From: Kovacikia minuta CCNUW1
GTDB lineage: Bacteria; Cyanobacteriota; Cyanobacteriia; Leptolyngbyales; Leptolyngbyaceae
DNA: 64,000 bases
Reading direction: 5' to 3'
NCBI RefSeq assembly: GCF_020091585.1
Contig: NZ_CP083582.1
Span: 2,356,001 to 2,420,000 of the forward strand
In this document: one piece after another, positions 37,938 to 47,784 of the stretch
Layout: each line of letters opens with the position of its first letter
How positions within the stretch are numbered: position 1 is the stretch's first letter
The notes under the pieces: model-generated
The model's database searches: none
The model's input: only the letters and a program-made list of their open reading frames with translations
What the model was told of the DNA's origin: nothing
Translations under genes and position numbers: made by a program

Positions 37938-38180
37938 ATGCAATTGCTAGTGGCGATCGTCTTGCTGGCGGTAACAGGATATATTTTGTGGCTAATATGG
38001 CGTGATTCAAAAAGCACTACGGATGGCATCGACCGGGGCTTATTAGCAGCAGCAGGAGGCGACAAGACCCTGGCAAAGCGGTTGTTGAACTATACGAGAG
38101 ACAAATATCCTGGTAAGTCTGAAAGGTGGTACGTGGAGAAGACGATTTACGATCTGGAGCGAGATCGACGCAGACGATAA
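37938..38180 (+). CDS. Small conserved membrane-anchored protein, 80 aa
   Basis: The N-terminus [20 protein letters not shown] is one membrane span. The soluble part (AAAGGDKTLAKRLLNYTRDKYPGKSERWYVEKTIYDLERDRRRR in short pieces) is strongly basic and looks conserved in cyanobacteria, with a KRLL..Y..KYP.K...WY.EK pattern. Function is unknown. A family 1 repeat starts ten bases after its stop. Confidence 0.7.
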   Translation: MQLLVAIVLLAVTGYILWLIWRDSKSTTDGIDRGLLAAAGGDKTLAKRLLNYTRDKYPGKSERWYVEKTIYDLERDRRRR

Positions 38181-38189
38181 ATCCCCAAC

Positions 38190-38290
38190 ACGCCGCTACA
38201 GAAACCGGGTTTCTTCTGCGAGATGCTTAAGTTTCGTTGACTATCCTCTCCAGAAACCCGGTTTCTCGAAATACTGTACCGACGCCCTAG
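38190..38290 (-). repeat. Dispersed repeat family 1, copy B
   Basis: Inverted relative to the copy at 3382-3487. Read on the minus strand it runs CTAGGGCGTCGGTACAGTAT ... AAACCCGGTTTCTGTAGCGGCG, with conserved motif order and only scattered differences. It lies between a small gene and hemH (convergent). Confidence 0.75.
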
Positions 38291-38343
38291 CATGATGTAT
38301 TCTCTGCCAGGGATCTTCTGCCGTGATGTAATTGTGCCTTCGC

Positions 38344-39507
38344 TTACAGTAACCCGATCGCGTGTAGGGGGCCGCGTCCCATCAACAATTCCATCAACAC
38401 AGCCAAGATACCCAACATTGCCAGACGACCGTTCCAAACTTCCGCGGATACGGTCATTCCCCACTGCCATTGCTCCGGTGGATACATCTTCACCTGTTTC
38501 TCCGGATGCATGACCTCAGGCAGAGTCATATTTGGAGCGTTCATCGCCTCCAGCACCATGTTGGCCAAATCCTCAATAAAAACAGGATGGGTATTGAGGG
38601 CAGGAACTCGGTGAAAGTGCTCAATTCCTGCTTCCTCTGCCACTTCGCGATATTCCATATCAATTTCTTGCAGAGTTTCGATATGCTCGGAAACAAAGCT
38701 AATTGGTACAACAACAAGATCTTTGACGCCCCGATCAGCAAGTTCGTGAAGCGCATCCTCCGTATAAGGTTGGAGCCACTCTACGGGACCGACCCGGCTC
38801 TGGTAGGCAAGCACGTGAGGATTGGGGCGGTTCAGTTGCTTCACAATTAGTTCAACGCAGCCTTCAATCTCTTTCTGGTAAGGATCGCCGGCCTCTTCCA
38901 CATAACTAACGGGGACACCGTGGGCACTAAAGAAAATGTATACCTGATCTGGATCAGGAAACTGGTCAAGTTCCTGGGCAATGAGCTGTGTCATTGCCTC
39001 GATGTAACCCTGACGGTTATACCAGGAGGGAATGACGGTATAGTCGATTTGCTGTAGCCCTGGGTCTTCATTCCAGATTTTTTCTAGAAGTCGGAAGCTG
39101 GAACCACTGGTGCTGATGGAGAAATGGGGGTACAACGGTAAAATTACCAGACGTTCAATATGGTCACGCTTGATGCGGGCGATCGCTTCTTCAGTAAAAG
39201 GATGCCAGTAGCGCATGCCCACATATACTGTGACCTCCTGCCCTTTGTGCTGAAGGCTTGCTTGAAGTGCCTGGGCCTGTTCTTCAGTAATCCGCCTTAG
39301 GGGAGAACCACCACCAATTTGACGATAATTTTCCTGCGATTTCTTGGCGCGTAGGGTCGAAATTAGCCATGCCAATGGCTTTTGTAGCCAGGGATATGGC
39401 AGTCGAATGATCTCAGGATCAGCAAATAAGTTGAATAAAAAGGGACGGACATCTTCCAGTTGGTCTGGTCCGCCTAAATTTAATAGTAAAACTCCAACTC
39501 GACCCAT
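38344..39507 (-). CDS. hemH: Ferrochelatase with C-terminal CAB-like domain
   Basis: A 387-residue enzyme that inserts Fe(II) into protoporphyrin IX, the last step of heme synthesis. Core motifs: [37 protein letters not shown] (active-site His) and [14 protein letters not shown] (Glu). After a short linker the last 32 residues form a membrane helix, [16 protein letters not shown], with the chlorophyll-binding ExxxxR pattern of high-light-inducible proteins. This CAB tail is a cyanobacterial and plastid feature that links heme and chlorophyll supply. Location: thylakoid or plasma membrane. Family 1 repeat B follows. Confidence 0.97.
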   Translation of the reverse strand: MGRVGVLLLNLGGPDQLEDVRPFLFNLFADPEIIRLPYPWLQKPLAWLISTLRAKKSQENYRQIGGGSPLRRITEEQAQALQASLQHKGQEVTVYVGMRYWHPFTEEAIARIKRDHIERLVILPLYPHFSISTSGSSFRLLEKIWNEDPGLQQIDYTVIPSWYNRQGYIEAMTQLIAQELDQFPDPDQVYIFFSAHGVPVSYVEEAGDPYQKEIEGCVELIVKQLNRPNPHVLAYQSRVGPVEWLQPYTEDALHELADRGVKDLVVVPISFVSEHIETLQEIDMEYREVAEEAGIEHFHRVPALNTHPVFIEDLANMVLEAMNAPNMTLPEVMHPEKQVKMYPPEQWQWGMTVSAEVWNGRLAMLGILAVLMELLMGRGPLHAIGLL

Positions 39508-39876
39508 AACGGCTAAGGCTATCCCATCTTCTCAGGTTTGTTACTGATTTTAACAATAGATCTTCAACTGAATTTAAGATAGTGAATAAATACCTATCAT
39601 TTATTTTCTTCTATAGCCGTCCCAAATCAGTTGTGAGATGGAGAGGCGTTGTGAGCAAGGATTCCATCGGAATCCTTGCTCACAACCCAAATAGGATTGC
39701 TATATGTTCTTGAAAAATTACCAGGAGACTGGGGAACCTGAAAACTGGGATCAGGAGATAGAAAAGAGCCGTTGGGTTTAGACGTAGGTGTAAGTCATAG
39801 ACAATTGCCCTGATATAACTTTTAGGGGGTAGTGAATTGGAATTTCGGCTAAGGTCTTCCTTGGGGTTTTTGGGTT
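39508..39876. other. Gene-free stretch with family 2 repeat
   Basis: Holds the family 2 copy at 39611-39705 and upstream regions of divergent hemH and the integrase. Nothing else recognised. Confidence 0.5.
39611..39705 (-). repeat. MITE-like family 2, copy 4
   Basis: Minus orientation. Ends CTATAGCCGTCC and GGATTGCTATAT; perfect hairpin TTGTGAGCAAGGATTCC / GGAATCCTTGCTCACAA in the middle (39639-39686), and block CAAATCAGTTGTGAGATGGA matching the other copies. Confidence 0.7.
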
Positions 39877-41067
39877 ATGGCAGAGGCAAATTCTCCTATT
39901 GACGATCGTATTGTCCAGATCAATCAACGTTTGAAAGCTGCCCGGATGGGTTTCCAGATTGAGCGGCGGGGAGAAAAGCTGAACCTGAGAGGAACCTTGC
40001 CTCCCCGTCCTGGAAGTTTACGGTTGAAGCCTTACCAGCAACGTTTGAGCCTGGGCTTGCCAGCAACCCCTGGCGGACTGAAGCAGGCAGAGCAAGAAGT
40101 GAAGATCATTGCGGCTCAGTTAATCCAAAAGAACTTTGATTGGCGGAACTACAGGTATGGCGCTGGTTGGGGGCGGTTGGATCAAATGGCGCTGTCCCAG
40201 CAAATCCAGGCGTTTGAAGTTCATTTTATGATGGCACCGGAGCGCATCAGTAATCCAGCATCAGCTAAAACAACCTGGGAGTGTGCTTATGTCCCTTATT
40301 TACGAAAGCTAACGGCGATCGCTGAGACAAATCCCAGCCTCAGCCTTCCAGAAGCAATTTATGCAACGGTTCGCTCGACTGAGTCAAACTCTCGCAGCCG
40401 TCAGGTTTGCTGTACAGCCCTCAGTGCCCTGGTGGAGTTTCTGAATCTGGAGATGCCGATCGACCTGAAAACATTTTGGGGGAATTACGGAAGTAGCTTT
40501 GTTCAGTCGCGTGAATTGCCTTCGGATGAATTAATTGTAGCGAGTTGGGAAAAAATTCCGAATCCAGCCTGGCGATTTGTCTATGGCATTATGGCAACCT
40601 ATGGGTTGAGGAATCACGAAGTGTTTTTCTGTGATTATTCTGCATTGGGCAGGGGCGATCGGGAAGCCACAATTCGTGTCTTGCCTACCACCAAAACGGG
40701 AGAACATACGGTTTGGCCCTTTTTCCCAGAGTGGGTTGAGCAATTTAATCTGCCTGAAATCAATTTGCCTTTAGTAGAACGAGATTTGGCTAAAACGACC
40801 CTGCAACGCATCGGGCAGCGGGTTACCTCTCAGTTTCGCCGCTACAATCTTCCCTTCTCTCCCTATGACCTGCGCCATGCCTGGGCAGTCCGCACCATCC
40901 ACTTTGGTTTGGCTGATACCGTTGCTGCCCGCATGATGGGGCATTCTGTCGCAGTTCACACCCGCACCTATCACCAGTGGATTAGCCATCGAGATCAGCA
41001 ACAGGCTGTAGAGGCAGCACTGAGCCGCAGCCAGTTGAAGGCTCCGGAGGTGCCAGGTCGGGAGTAA
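39877..41067 (+). CDS. Tyrosine-type site-specific integrase
   Basis: A 396-residue phage-integrase-family recombinase. The catalytic domain (about 220-390) has Arg I in YGLRNHEV, the HxxR box in DLRHAWAVRTI and the HxxW/Tyr region in MMGHSVAVHTRTYHQW with the nucleophile Tyr near the end. The N-terminal third (RRGEKLNLRGTLPPRPGS) is a cyanobacterial arm-binding type. No att sites, excisionase or phage genes are adjacent, so it may be an orphan or serve a nearby element. Whether it still moves DNA is unknown. Confidence 0.9.
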   Translation: MAEANSPIDDRIVQINQRLKAARMGFQIERRGEKLNLRGTLPPRPGSLRLKPYQQRLSLGLPATPGGLKQAEQEVKIIAAQLIQKNFDWRNYRYGAGWGRLDQMALSQQIQAFEVHFMMAPERISNPASAKTTWECAYVPYLRKLTAIAETNPSLSLPEAIYATVRSTESNSRSRQVCCTALSALVEFLNLEMPIDLKTFWGNYGSSFVQSRELPSDELIVASWEKIPNPAWRFVYGIMATYGLRNHEVFFCDYSALGRGDREATIRVLPTTKTGEHTVWPFFPEWVEQFNLPEINLPLVERDLAKTTLQRIGQRVTSQFRRYNLPFSPYDLRHAWAVRTIHFGLADTVAARMMGHSVAVHTRTYHQWISHRDQQQAVEAALSRSQLKAPEVPGRE

Positions 41068-41298
41068 AAGCTTGAGATTGAAGAATTTAGGTTGGAGCTA
41101 CCTGATACTTAAACAACTGTAAAAAAACAGACCTTTGCCCGGTTTTATCCGGAATTTCTCCAGGCGTGCGGATAAATAGAACGAGGGTTGCTGATCAGGA
41201 TAGTGGTTGAGCGACAGACCCAGTTTCTTTCCAGGTCTGAATCACATTTCAATCAGTAACGCTCACATCCTGTATGAACGCGGAGATTGAAAGCGAGT

Positions 41299-42045
41299 AT
41301 GAAATTGCACACGAGCCTGAAGCTGGTCGCCGCAGGAGCAATTGCTCTGGGCGTTACCGTGTCCTTAAGCGAATCTAGCCAAGCTTGTCCTCAGGGCAAC
41401 ACAGATTCCAATTGTTCTCACCGAAGATATCCAGTTGTAACCACCACTCCATCTCCGGTTGTTTACCCCCGACCTGGTGAGGGTAATTGTTCACCGAATG
41501 TTGGAGTGCCCTGTAGTCAGCGTCCGGTTCCCCTGCCTCAAAGACCTGTTGGTAATTGTCAACCAGGCGGAATTCCCTGCGGGCAAGCCCAACCTCCAAC
41601 TGTAAGCCATCCGAATCCTTCTAATAGCTTCTTCTGTAACAGCGATCGCCAGGGTAGACCGACAACCTTTGCTTCTACGCAAAGTGGAGCGGTACCCATT
41701 ATCCGTTGGGTTTCGTATCACTTTGCCGAATCTGGCTACGATCCTGCAACTCGTTGCCAGGAAGTGACGGGCAGATTTAATCTGTTTTCCCAACAGGGAC
41801 GGCTCAATTTCATCACAACGGGGATTGTGAATCGGTTGCCCGTGGTCTGTGTTGCCAGCGATATCGGTGGCCCCTGCACGGGCGTGCTATTCACACTAAA
41901 ACCCAATCAAAGTGCCAGCCGTGTGATTCAGCAGTTGTTTGATGTGCGGGTGGGAGCTTCTGGCTCTCTGTATGAAAGTGACTCTCGCGAATATATCGAC
42001 ATCAATCGGTATATCAACGAAGCCAAGGCACAGTCGGGTTTGTAG
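41299..42045 (+). CDS. Secreted COP23-domain protein
   Basis: ATG 41299 gives the signal peptide MKLHTSLKLVAAGAIALGVT ending SSQA; a TTG at 41287 was rejected. After a Pro/Cys-rich segment (residues 35-105) with repeated NC.P...PC pairs, the C-terminal region (SFFCNSDRQGRPTTFASTQS, CQEVTGRFN, VVCVASDIGGPCTGVLFTL) matches COP23, a domain first described in a circadian-oscillating Synechococcus membrane protein. Cys residues suggest disulfides in periplasm. Two trypsin-like protease genes follow on the same strand; a shared secreted function is suspected. Confidence 0.82.
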   Translation: MKLHTSLKLVAAGAIALGVTVSLSESSQACPQGNTDSNCSHRRYPVVTTTPSPVVYPRPGEGNCSPNVGVPCSQRPVPLPQRPVGNCQPGGIPCGQAQPPTVSHPNPSNSFFCNSDRQGRPTTFASTQSGAVPIIRWVSYHFAESGYDPATRCQEVTGRFNLFSQQGRLNFITTGIVNRLPVVCVASDIGGPCTGVLFTLKPNQSASRVIQQLFDVRVGASGSLYESDSREYIDINRYINEAKAQSGL

Positions 42046-42348
42046 AAACGCTAGTGATCTACAAAGTGGACTTGCTTGAAGTGTTATACCCAATCCTTCT
42101 GTTGAGTAGTGGTAACAACAGGGGCTTAGCACTGGGACACAAATGCCAAATTTAGTCCCAGTCTCCTGACCAAAGGCTATGTCCGTACCTAAAATAGTGC
42201 TTCTTCACACAACGGATTCTGTATCAGGTGTTAGTACCAGTACTTTGATTGATGAGAGGTTGGCTTTAAAGCACTGATAGAACTTTCTTCGCGAGATTTT
42301 CTGTCAGTGCTTTCTTAATCAAAGAAGATTACGAGGGAGCTTTTCATT
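42046..42348. other. Gene-free stretch before the first protease
   Basis: Holds the hairpin at 42268-42318; no gene seen. Confidence 0.4.
42268..42318 (+). terminator. Hairpin between COP23 and protease genes
   Basis: AAAGCACTGATAGAA and TTTCTGTCAGTGCTTT arms pair with one bulge around a CTTCGCGAG loop, followed by TTCTTAAT. It may terminate COP23 transcription or form part of the protease leader; the protease start (ATG 42349) is 30 bases later, with GAGGGAG between. Confidence 0.5.
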
Positions 42349-43221
42349 ATGGATTGGTTTGCCCTTGCGTTAATTGCTTTGAGCGGGAAGCAATTCACTG
42401 GTCTGTTTGTGCAACCACTCTCGGTCGGGGGAATGGTACGAGCCATTGGGGGCGATCGCCCAACGGCTGTGACAGCTTCCGAACCGCTGTCGGCTCCCCC
42501 AAAAATGACCCATCGCCAACTTTATGAACGATCGCGGTTAATTACCGTTAAGGTGATGGCGGGAAATAGTTGGGGATCGGGAATTCTGGTTCAACAACAG
42601 GGACAACACTACAGCGTCTTGACCAACCACCATGTTTTGAATCCCGGACAACCCTATTTCGTTCAAACACCCGATCATCGCATTTACTCTGCTGAACTAT
42701 TGCAGGGATCTAAATTTCAGCATCGAGATCATTTTTTGGGCAATGATTTGGAGATCCTTCAATTTTCCACTTCTGCCCACTATGAAGTTGCTTTACTGAA
42801 TCCCACGGAGAACCTGACCGTTGGAGAAGAGGTCTTTGCAGCAGGCTTTCCAACTGAGATTGCCGCACCGTCAGCCAAAGGATTTGCGTTTACAACTGGA
42901 AGGATTTCTCTTTTGCAAGCCCAGGCATTTGTAGGGGGGTATCGCATTGGCTCCACCGATCTAATTCATAAGGGCATGAGTGGTGGTCCTTTACTGAATC
43001 GTCGGGGTGAAGTCGTAGGCATTAATGGTCTCCATGCCTACCCAATTTGGGGCAATCCTTATGTGTTTCCCGATGGTTCCCTACTGCCTCCCCAGACGCA
43101 GGCGGAGGTCGCTCGTTCTAGCTGGGCAATTCCGATCGCGACCTTTATTTGTCTTGCTCCACTCACAGGAATGTCCCTATCAGTCCCGATTCAACGCCAG
43201 GAAGTGTGTAGTGAGCAGTAG
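42349..43221 (+). CDS. Trypsin-like serine protease
   Basis: A 290-residue trypsin-fold protein. Triad: His in VLTNHHVLN, Asp in GNDLEILQF and Ser in KGMSGGPLLN; GSGILVQQQGQHY forms the N-terminal strand. A hydrophobic N-terminus (MDWFALALIALSG) could direct export, though a clear cleavage site is not seen. GAGGGAG lies before the ATG. The second protease (43365-44870) shares the layout, so the two probably arose by duplication. Substrate unknown. Confidence 0.85.
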   Translation: MDWFALALIALSGKQFTGLFVQPLSVGGMVRAIGGDRPTAVTASEPLSAPPKMTHRQLYERSRLITVKVMAGNSWGSGILVQQQGQHYSVLTNHHVLNPGQPYFVQTPDHRIYSAELLQGSKFQHRDHFLGNDLEILQFSTSAHYEVALLNPTENLTVGEEVFAAGFPTEIAAPSAKGFAFTTGRISLLQAQAFVGGYRIGSTDLIHKGMSGGPLLNRRGEVVGINGLHAYPIWGNPYVFPDGSLLPPQTQAEVARSSWAIPIATFICLAPLTGMSLSVPIQRQEVCSEQ

Positions 43222-43240
43222 GGAATAGGGGATAGAGTTA

Positions 43241-43362
43241 TGAGTTTTAAGTTTTAAGTTCTAAGTTATGTTGTTCACTTAAAACTCAAAATCCTGTTTC
43301 TCCTTACGGATTTCCCATTACCCATCCCCAACTTAAAACTCAAAACTTAAAACTTAAAACTT
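43241..43362. repeat. Inverted AGTTTTA heptamer repeats
   Basis: AGTTTTA-type units at 43241-43268 and the reverse complement TAAAACT units at 43331-43362 can pair as a long imperfect hairpin ending just before the ATG of the next gene. No Shine-Dalgarno is visible between the repeat and that ATG. Confidence 0.6.
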
Positions 43363-43364
43363 TT

Positions 43365-44870
43365 ATGCTAGAAACTTTGGGCTTGAATCAATTTCCGGTA
43401 GTGGTGGTGGGAGCGGTGGCGATGGCGCTGATGCAGCCGCAGGTTGCCGGTGCGCTGACTGCTTACCAGGTGAGTCAGATCGCTAGGGATACAACCGTTT
43501 TAATTGATGGGTTGAATCCAGGGTCGGGGTTCATCCTTTCTCGAACTGGAAATACTTATACCGTTTTAACGGCACGGCATGTGGTTGCAACAGAGGATGA
43601 GTACACCATCGTTACACCTGATGGTGCTAATTACCCTGTAGACTATCGCACGGTCAGAAAGCTACCCGGTGTGGATCTGGCGCTCGTGTCATTTACGAGT
43701 GACCGCAGCTATGCGATCGCATCCCTGGCAGACTACGAGTATGATGCCAGGTTCCGCAATGTGTTCACCTCTGGTTGGCTTAAAGATCGGCAAACAGGAG
43801 CACGCACCCATCGCTTTACGGCTGGAATCCTGGCAAATCAAGATTTTGAGATTCCCCTCACCCAGGAAGTGAGCCGCGATGGATATACCCTCTTTTACAG
43901 CAATATTACGGGCGTCGGCATGAGTGGTGGACCTGTCCTGGATACCGATGGGCGGGTGATTGGCGTTCATGGTCGATCTAAGGCGGAAGAAGTTCCAGAT
44001 GACAGACGGGGTGGTGTTTCCAGGGTCAACCGAGGGTTTAGTTCGGGGATTCCGATCGCTACTTTTCTCAAGTTAGTGCCCCAAACCGGATTGAATTTGG
44101 CGTTGGCAGTTCAAAATACGCCACCCACCAGAACTACCCCCCAACAGGTCGAGTCGATTCGCCCGTTTCTCGATCCCACACCGTTACCCGCCAATGCGAA
44201 TGCGATCGACTGGACGAACCAGGGTAACCAACTCTATCGAGTCGGGCGCTTACAGGACGCATTGTTAGCTCTTAACCAGGCAGTGCAGCTCAAGCCAGAT
44301 TTTTACCCTGCCTGGTATGAGCGGGGGAACGTGCTGTTTGCCATGAAACAACCCTATGAAGCACTCGCCTCCTACGATCGAGTGGTTCAGTTGAAACCAG
44401 ACTTTTATGATGTCTGGCGCGATCGGGGTGTACTGCTGGTGACCCTAAACGACTATATGGCAGCCCTGTGGTCCTTTGACCGAGCAACGCAGATCAAGCC
44501 AGATGATTACGTGTTGTGGTACATGCGGGGGAATCTGCTGAATCGCAATTTGCAGAATTATTCAGAAGCGATCGCCTCCTATAACCGTTCACTGCGAATT
44601 AATCCCAACTTCGCTGATGCCCTGACTGGACGTGGCAAAGCTCTCTACGAACAACGACGCTACGGGGAAGCGCTGACAGACTTAAATCGCGCCCTTCAAA
44701 TTGCTCCAAATCTCACCGTCGCCTGGATTCTTAAAGCCAGAACCCTGAATACAATGCAACGCTATCCAGAGGCGATCGCTACGGTTCAGCAAGCCCTCAA
44801 ACTCCAGCCCAACAATCCAGAACTGCGGCGAATGTTAACCGGGATGCAGCAGCAAGGTGATGGTTGGTAG
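43365..44870 (+). CDS. Trypsin-like protease fused to TPR repeats
   Basis: A 501-residue protein. A hydrophobic lead (residues 8-30) ends VAGAL, then a trypsin-fold domain: GSGFILSRTGNTYTVLTARH with catalytic His, GVDLALVSF with Asp, GVGMSGGPVLDTDG with Ser. After a Pro-rich linker (about 250-275), at least six TPR units fill residues 280-495 (LDALLALNQAVQLKPDFYPA, YEALASYDRVVQLKPDFYDV types). TPRs would bind a partner or substrate. Likely periplasmic. Follows the shorter protease at 42349-43221 and may act in the same complex with the COP23 protein. A terminator follows. Confidence 0.87.
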   Translation: MLETLGLNQFPVVVVGAVAMALMQPQVAGALTAYQVSQIARDTTVLIDGLNPGSGFILSRTGNTYTVLTARHVVATEDEYTIVTPDGANYPVDYRTVRKLPGVDLALVSFTSDRSYAIASLADYEYDARFRNVFTSGWLKDRQTGARTHRFTAGILANQDFEIPLTQEVSRDGYTLFYSNITGVGMSGGPVLDTDGRVIGVHGRSKAEEVPDDRRGGVSRVNRGFSSGIPIATFLKLVPQTGLNLALAVQNTPPTRTTPQQVESIRPFLDPTPLPANANAIDWTNQGNQLYRVGRLQDALLALNQAVQLKPDFYPAWYERGNVLFAMKQPYEALASYDRVVQLKPDFYDVWRDRGVLLVTLNDYMAALWSFDRATQIKPDDYVLWYMRGNLLNRNLQNYSEAIASYNRSLRINPNFADALTGRGKALYEQRRYGEALTDLNRALQIAPNLTVAWILKARTLNTMQRYPEAIATVQQALKLQPNNPELRRMLTGMQQQGDGW

Positions 44871-44963
44871 GTGCTTCACCAAAATACCGACTTTGAGTGA
44901 AAGTTCCTTTCTACAAATCTGCTTTGATGGATACAAAGCCTAGTTTCAACATTCCTCTACGCT

Positions 44964-44988
44964 TGGCAGTCCTGGGACTGCCTTTTTA
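44964..44988 (+). terminator. Rho-independent terminator
   Basis: GGCAGTCC, loop TGG, GACTGCC and TTTTTAT. A strong stem and T-tract, about 95 bases after the protease-TPR stop codon. Confidence 0.75.
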
Positions 44989-45133
44989 TATGGCGATCTT
45001 CAGTTGCTTGTGTTGTAGCAGGTGACAGGTGTTAGGTGGCAGGTGTTAGGGAAAAAATAGCCAGCGACCGGGGGTTTCGACAATATTTAATGTCCTAATA
45101 CCAATTTGAACTGTAAACGTTGCAGATCTGGGT

Positions 45134-46622
<1,489 letters not shown>

Positions 46623-47006
46623 CTAGAAATTTCCCTGCACCTGCTCAGAAATCCAATCCAAATAGGGTTTTGAGCCAGCAAGAATTGGCAGAGCAATAAT
46701 CTCCGGTACTTCGTAGGAGTGAACTTGCCGTACTTTTGCTTCGATCGCCTCAAATTTTGTCAGGTCGCATTTGATTAATAACTGCCATTCATCCTCCTGG
46801 TGAACCTCTCCCTGCCAGGTATAGATTGAGTGAATCGGCAACAAACTGACGCAGGCAGCTAGATGGGCTTGAACGAGGGTTCGGGCGATCGTCTCCGCCT
46901 CCTGCCGCGAGACCGCCGTAACCATCACCACTCCATAACGCCTTGCTTCCATTGCTGTAATGAGCGCTAAATTTCGATCGCTGACTACCAGCCACCTGTC
47001 TTCCAT
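46623..47006 (-). CDS. cutA: Divalent-cation tolerance protein CutA
   Basis: CutA family: GVVMVTAVSRQEAETIARTL, LAACVSLLPIHSIYTWQGEV, EDEWQLLIKCDLTKFEAIEA and HSYEVPEIIALPI. These small trimeric proteins resemble PII and were linked to copper tolerance, but their role is unclear. The family core is about 105 residues; the 127-residue frame carries an extra 18 before Met19 (46952), which is a likelier start. Opposite strand to the following membrane protein. Confidence 0.93.
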   Translation of the reverse strand: MEDRWLVVSDRNLALITAMEARRYGVVMVTAVSRQEAETIARTLVQAHLAACVSLLPIHSIYTWQGEVHQEDEWQLLIKCDLTKFEAIEAKVRQVHSYEVPEIIALPILAGSKPYLDWISEQVQGNF

Positions 47007-47062
47007 TCTTCTACACTAAAGGTGAACCAGGCAATCTTTTCAAGTATTGAGCTTCAGCCATC

Positions 47063-47764
47063 ATGGGTAGAAAAGTTTCATTTGGGTTGCTCTGGCTTGG
47101 GTTTGTGACCTATGCCTTCTTCCTTGCTCCACCCACCCAGCCAGATACCTTTGATTTGATCAAAAACCTCTCAACCGGTCAAATTGCAGGCATCAATCCC
47201 CTGATTGTTGCCCTGTTTAACATCATGGGAATTTTACCGTTGATTTACAGCGCTGTGCTGTTTATGGATGGTAGAGGGCAAAAAATCCGGGCATGGATCT
47301 TTGCCACCGCATCTTTTGCCGTTGGTGCGTTTGCCTTACTCCCCTACCTGGCTTTACGAGAACCCAATCCTTCCTTCTCCGGGCGAAAAAATTGGTTTAT
47401 CAAGTTACTCGATTCGCGTTGGTTTGGGATTGCTTTGGCATTTGGGGCGATCGGCTTAGTTGTTTACGGCTTTAGCCAGGGAAATTGGGCAGATTTCGTA
47501 CAACAGTGGCGCACCAGTCGTTTTATCCATGTCATGAGTCTCGATTTTTGCCTGCTTTGCCTGCTCTTTCCTTCCCTCTTAGGCGACGATATGGCGCGAC
47601 GAGGGCTGAAAGATGACAGGATCTTTTGGGCAGTTTCGCTGGTTCCCTTGCTGGGCGCTGTCACCTATCTGTCTTTACGTCCACCCCTACCGGAAGATAT
47701 TGAAAATGTTCATAAAGCCTCTGGGCAGGGAAGTGCCGAAAAAGCTAGTGTGAGTGGTGTTTAG
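47063..47764 (+). CDS. Conserved membrane protein, DUF2834-like
   Basis: A 233-residue integral membrane protein with about six spans (LLWLGFVTYAFFLAPPTQP, IAGINPLIVALFNIMGI, AWIFATASFAVGAFALLPYL and others). It resembles cyanobacterial and plastid proteins with DUF2834-type helices; I give this with caution. The C-terminus is polar. It is 20 bases before galE, so likely an operon. Function unknown. Confidence 0.78.
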   Translation: MGRKVSFGLLWLGFVTYAFFLAPPTQPDTFDLIKNLSTGQIAGINPLIVALFNIMGILPLIYSAVLFMDGRGQKIRAWIFATASFAVGAFALLPYLALREPNPSFSGRKNWFIKLLDSRWFGIALAFGAIGLVVYGFSQGNWADFVQQWRTSRFIHVMSLDFCLLCLLFPSLLGDDMARRGLKDDRIFWAVSLVPLLGAVTYLSLRPPLPEDIENVHKASGQGSAEKASVSGV

Positions 47765-47784
47765 CCAAGTTGAGAGGAGAAATT

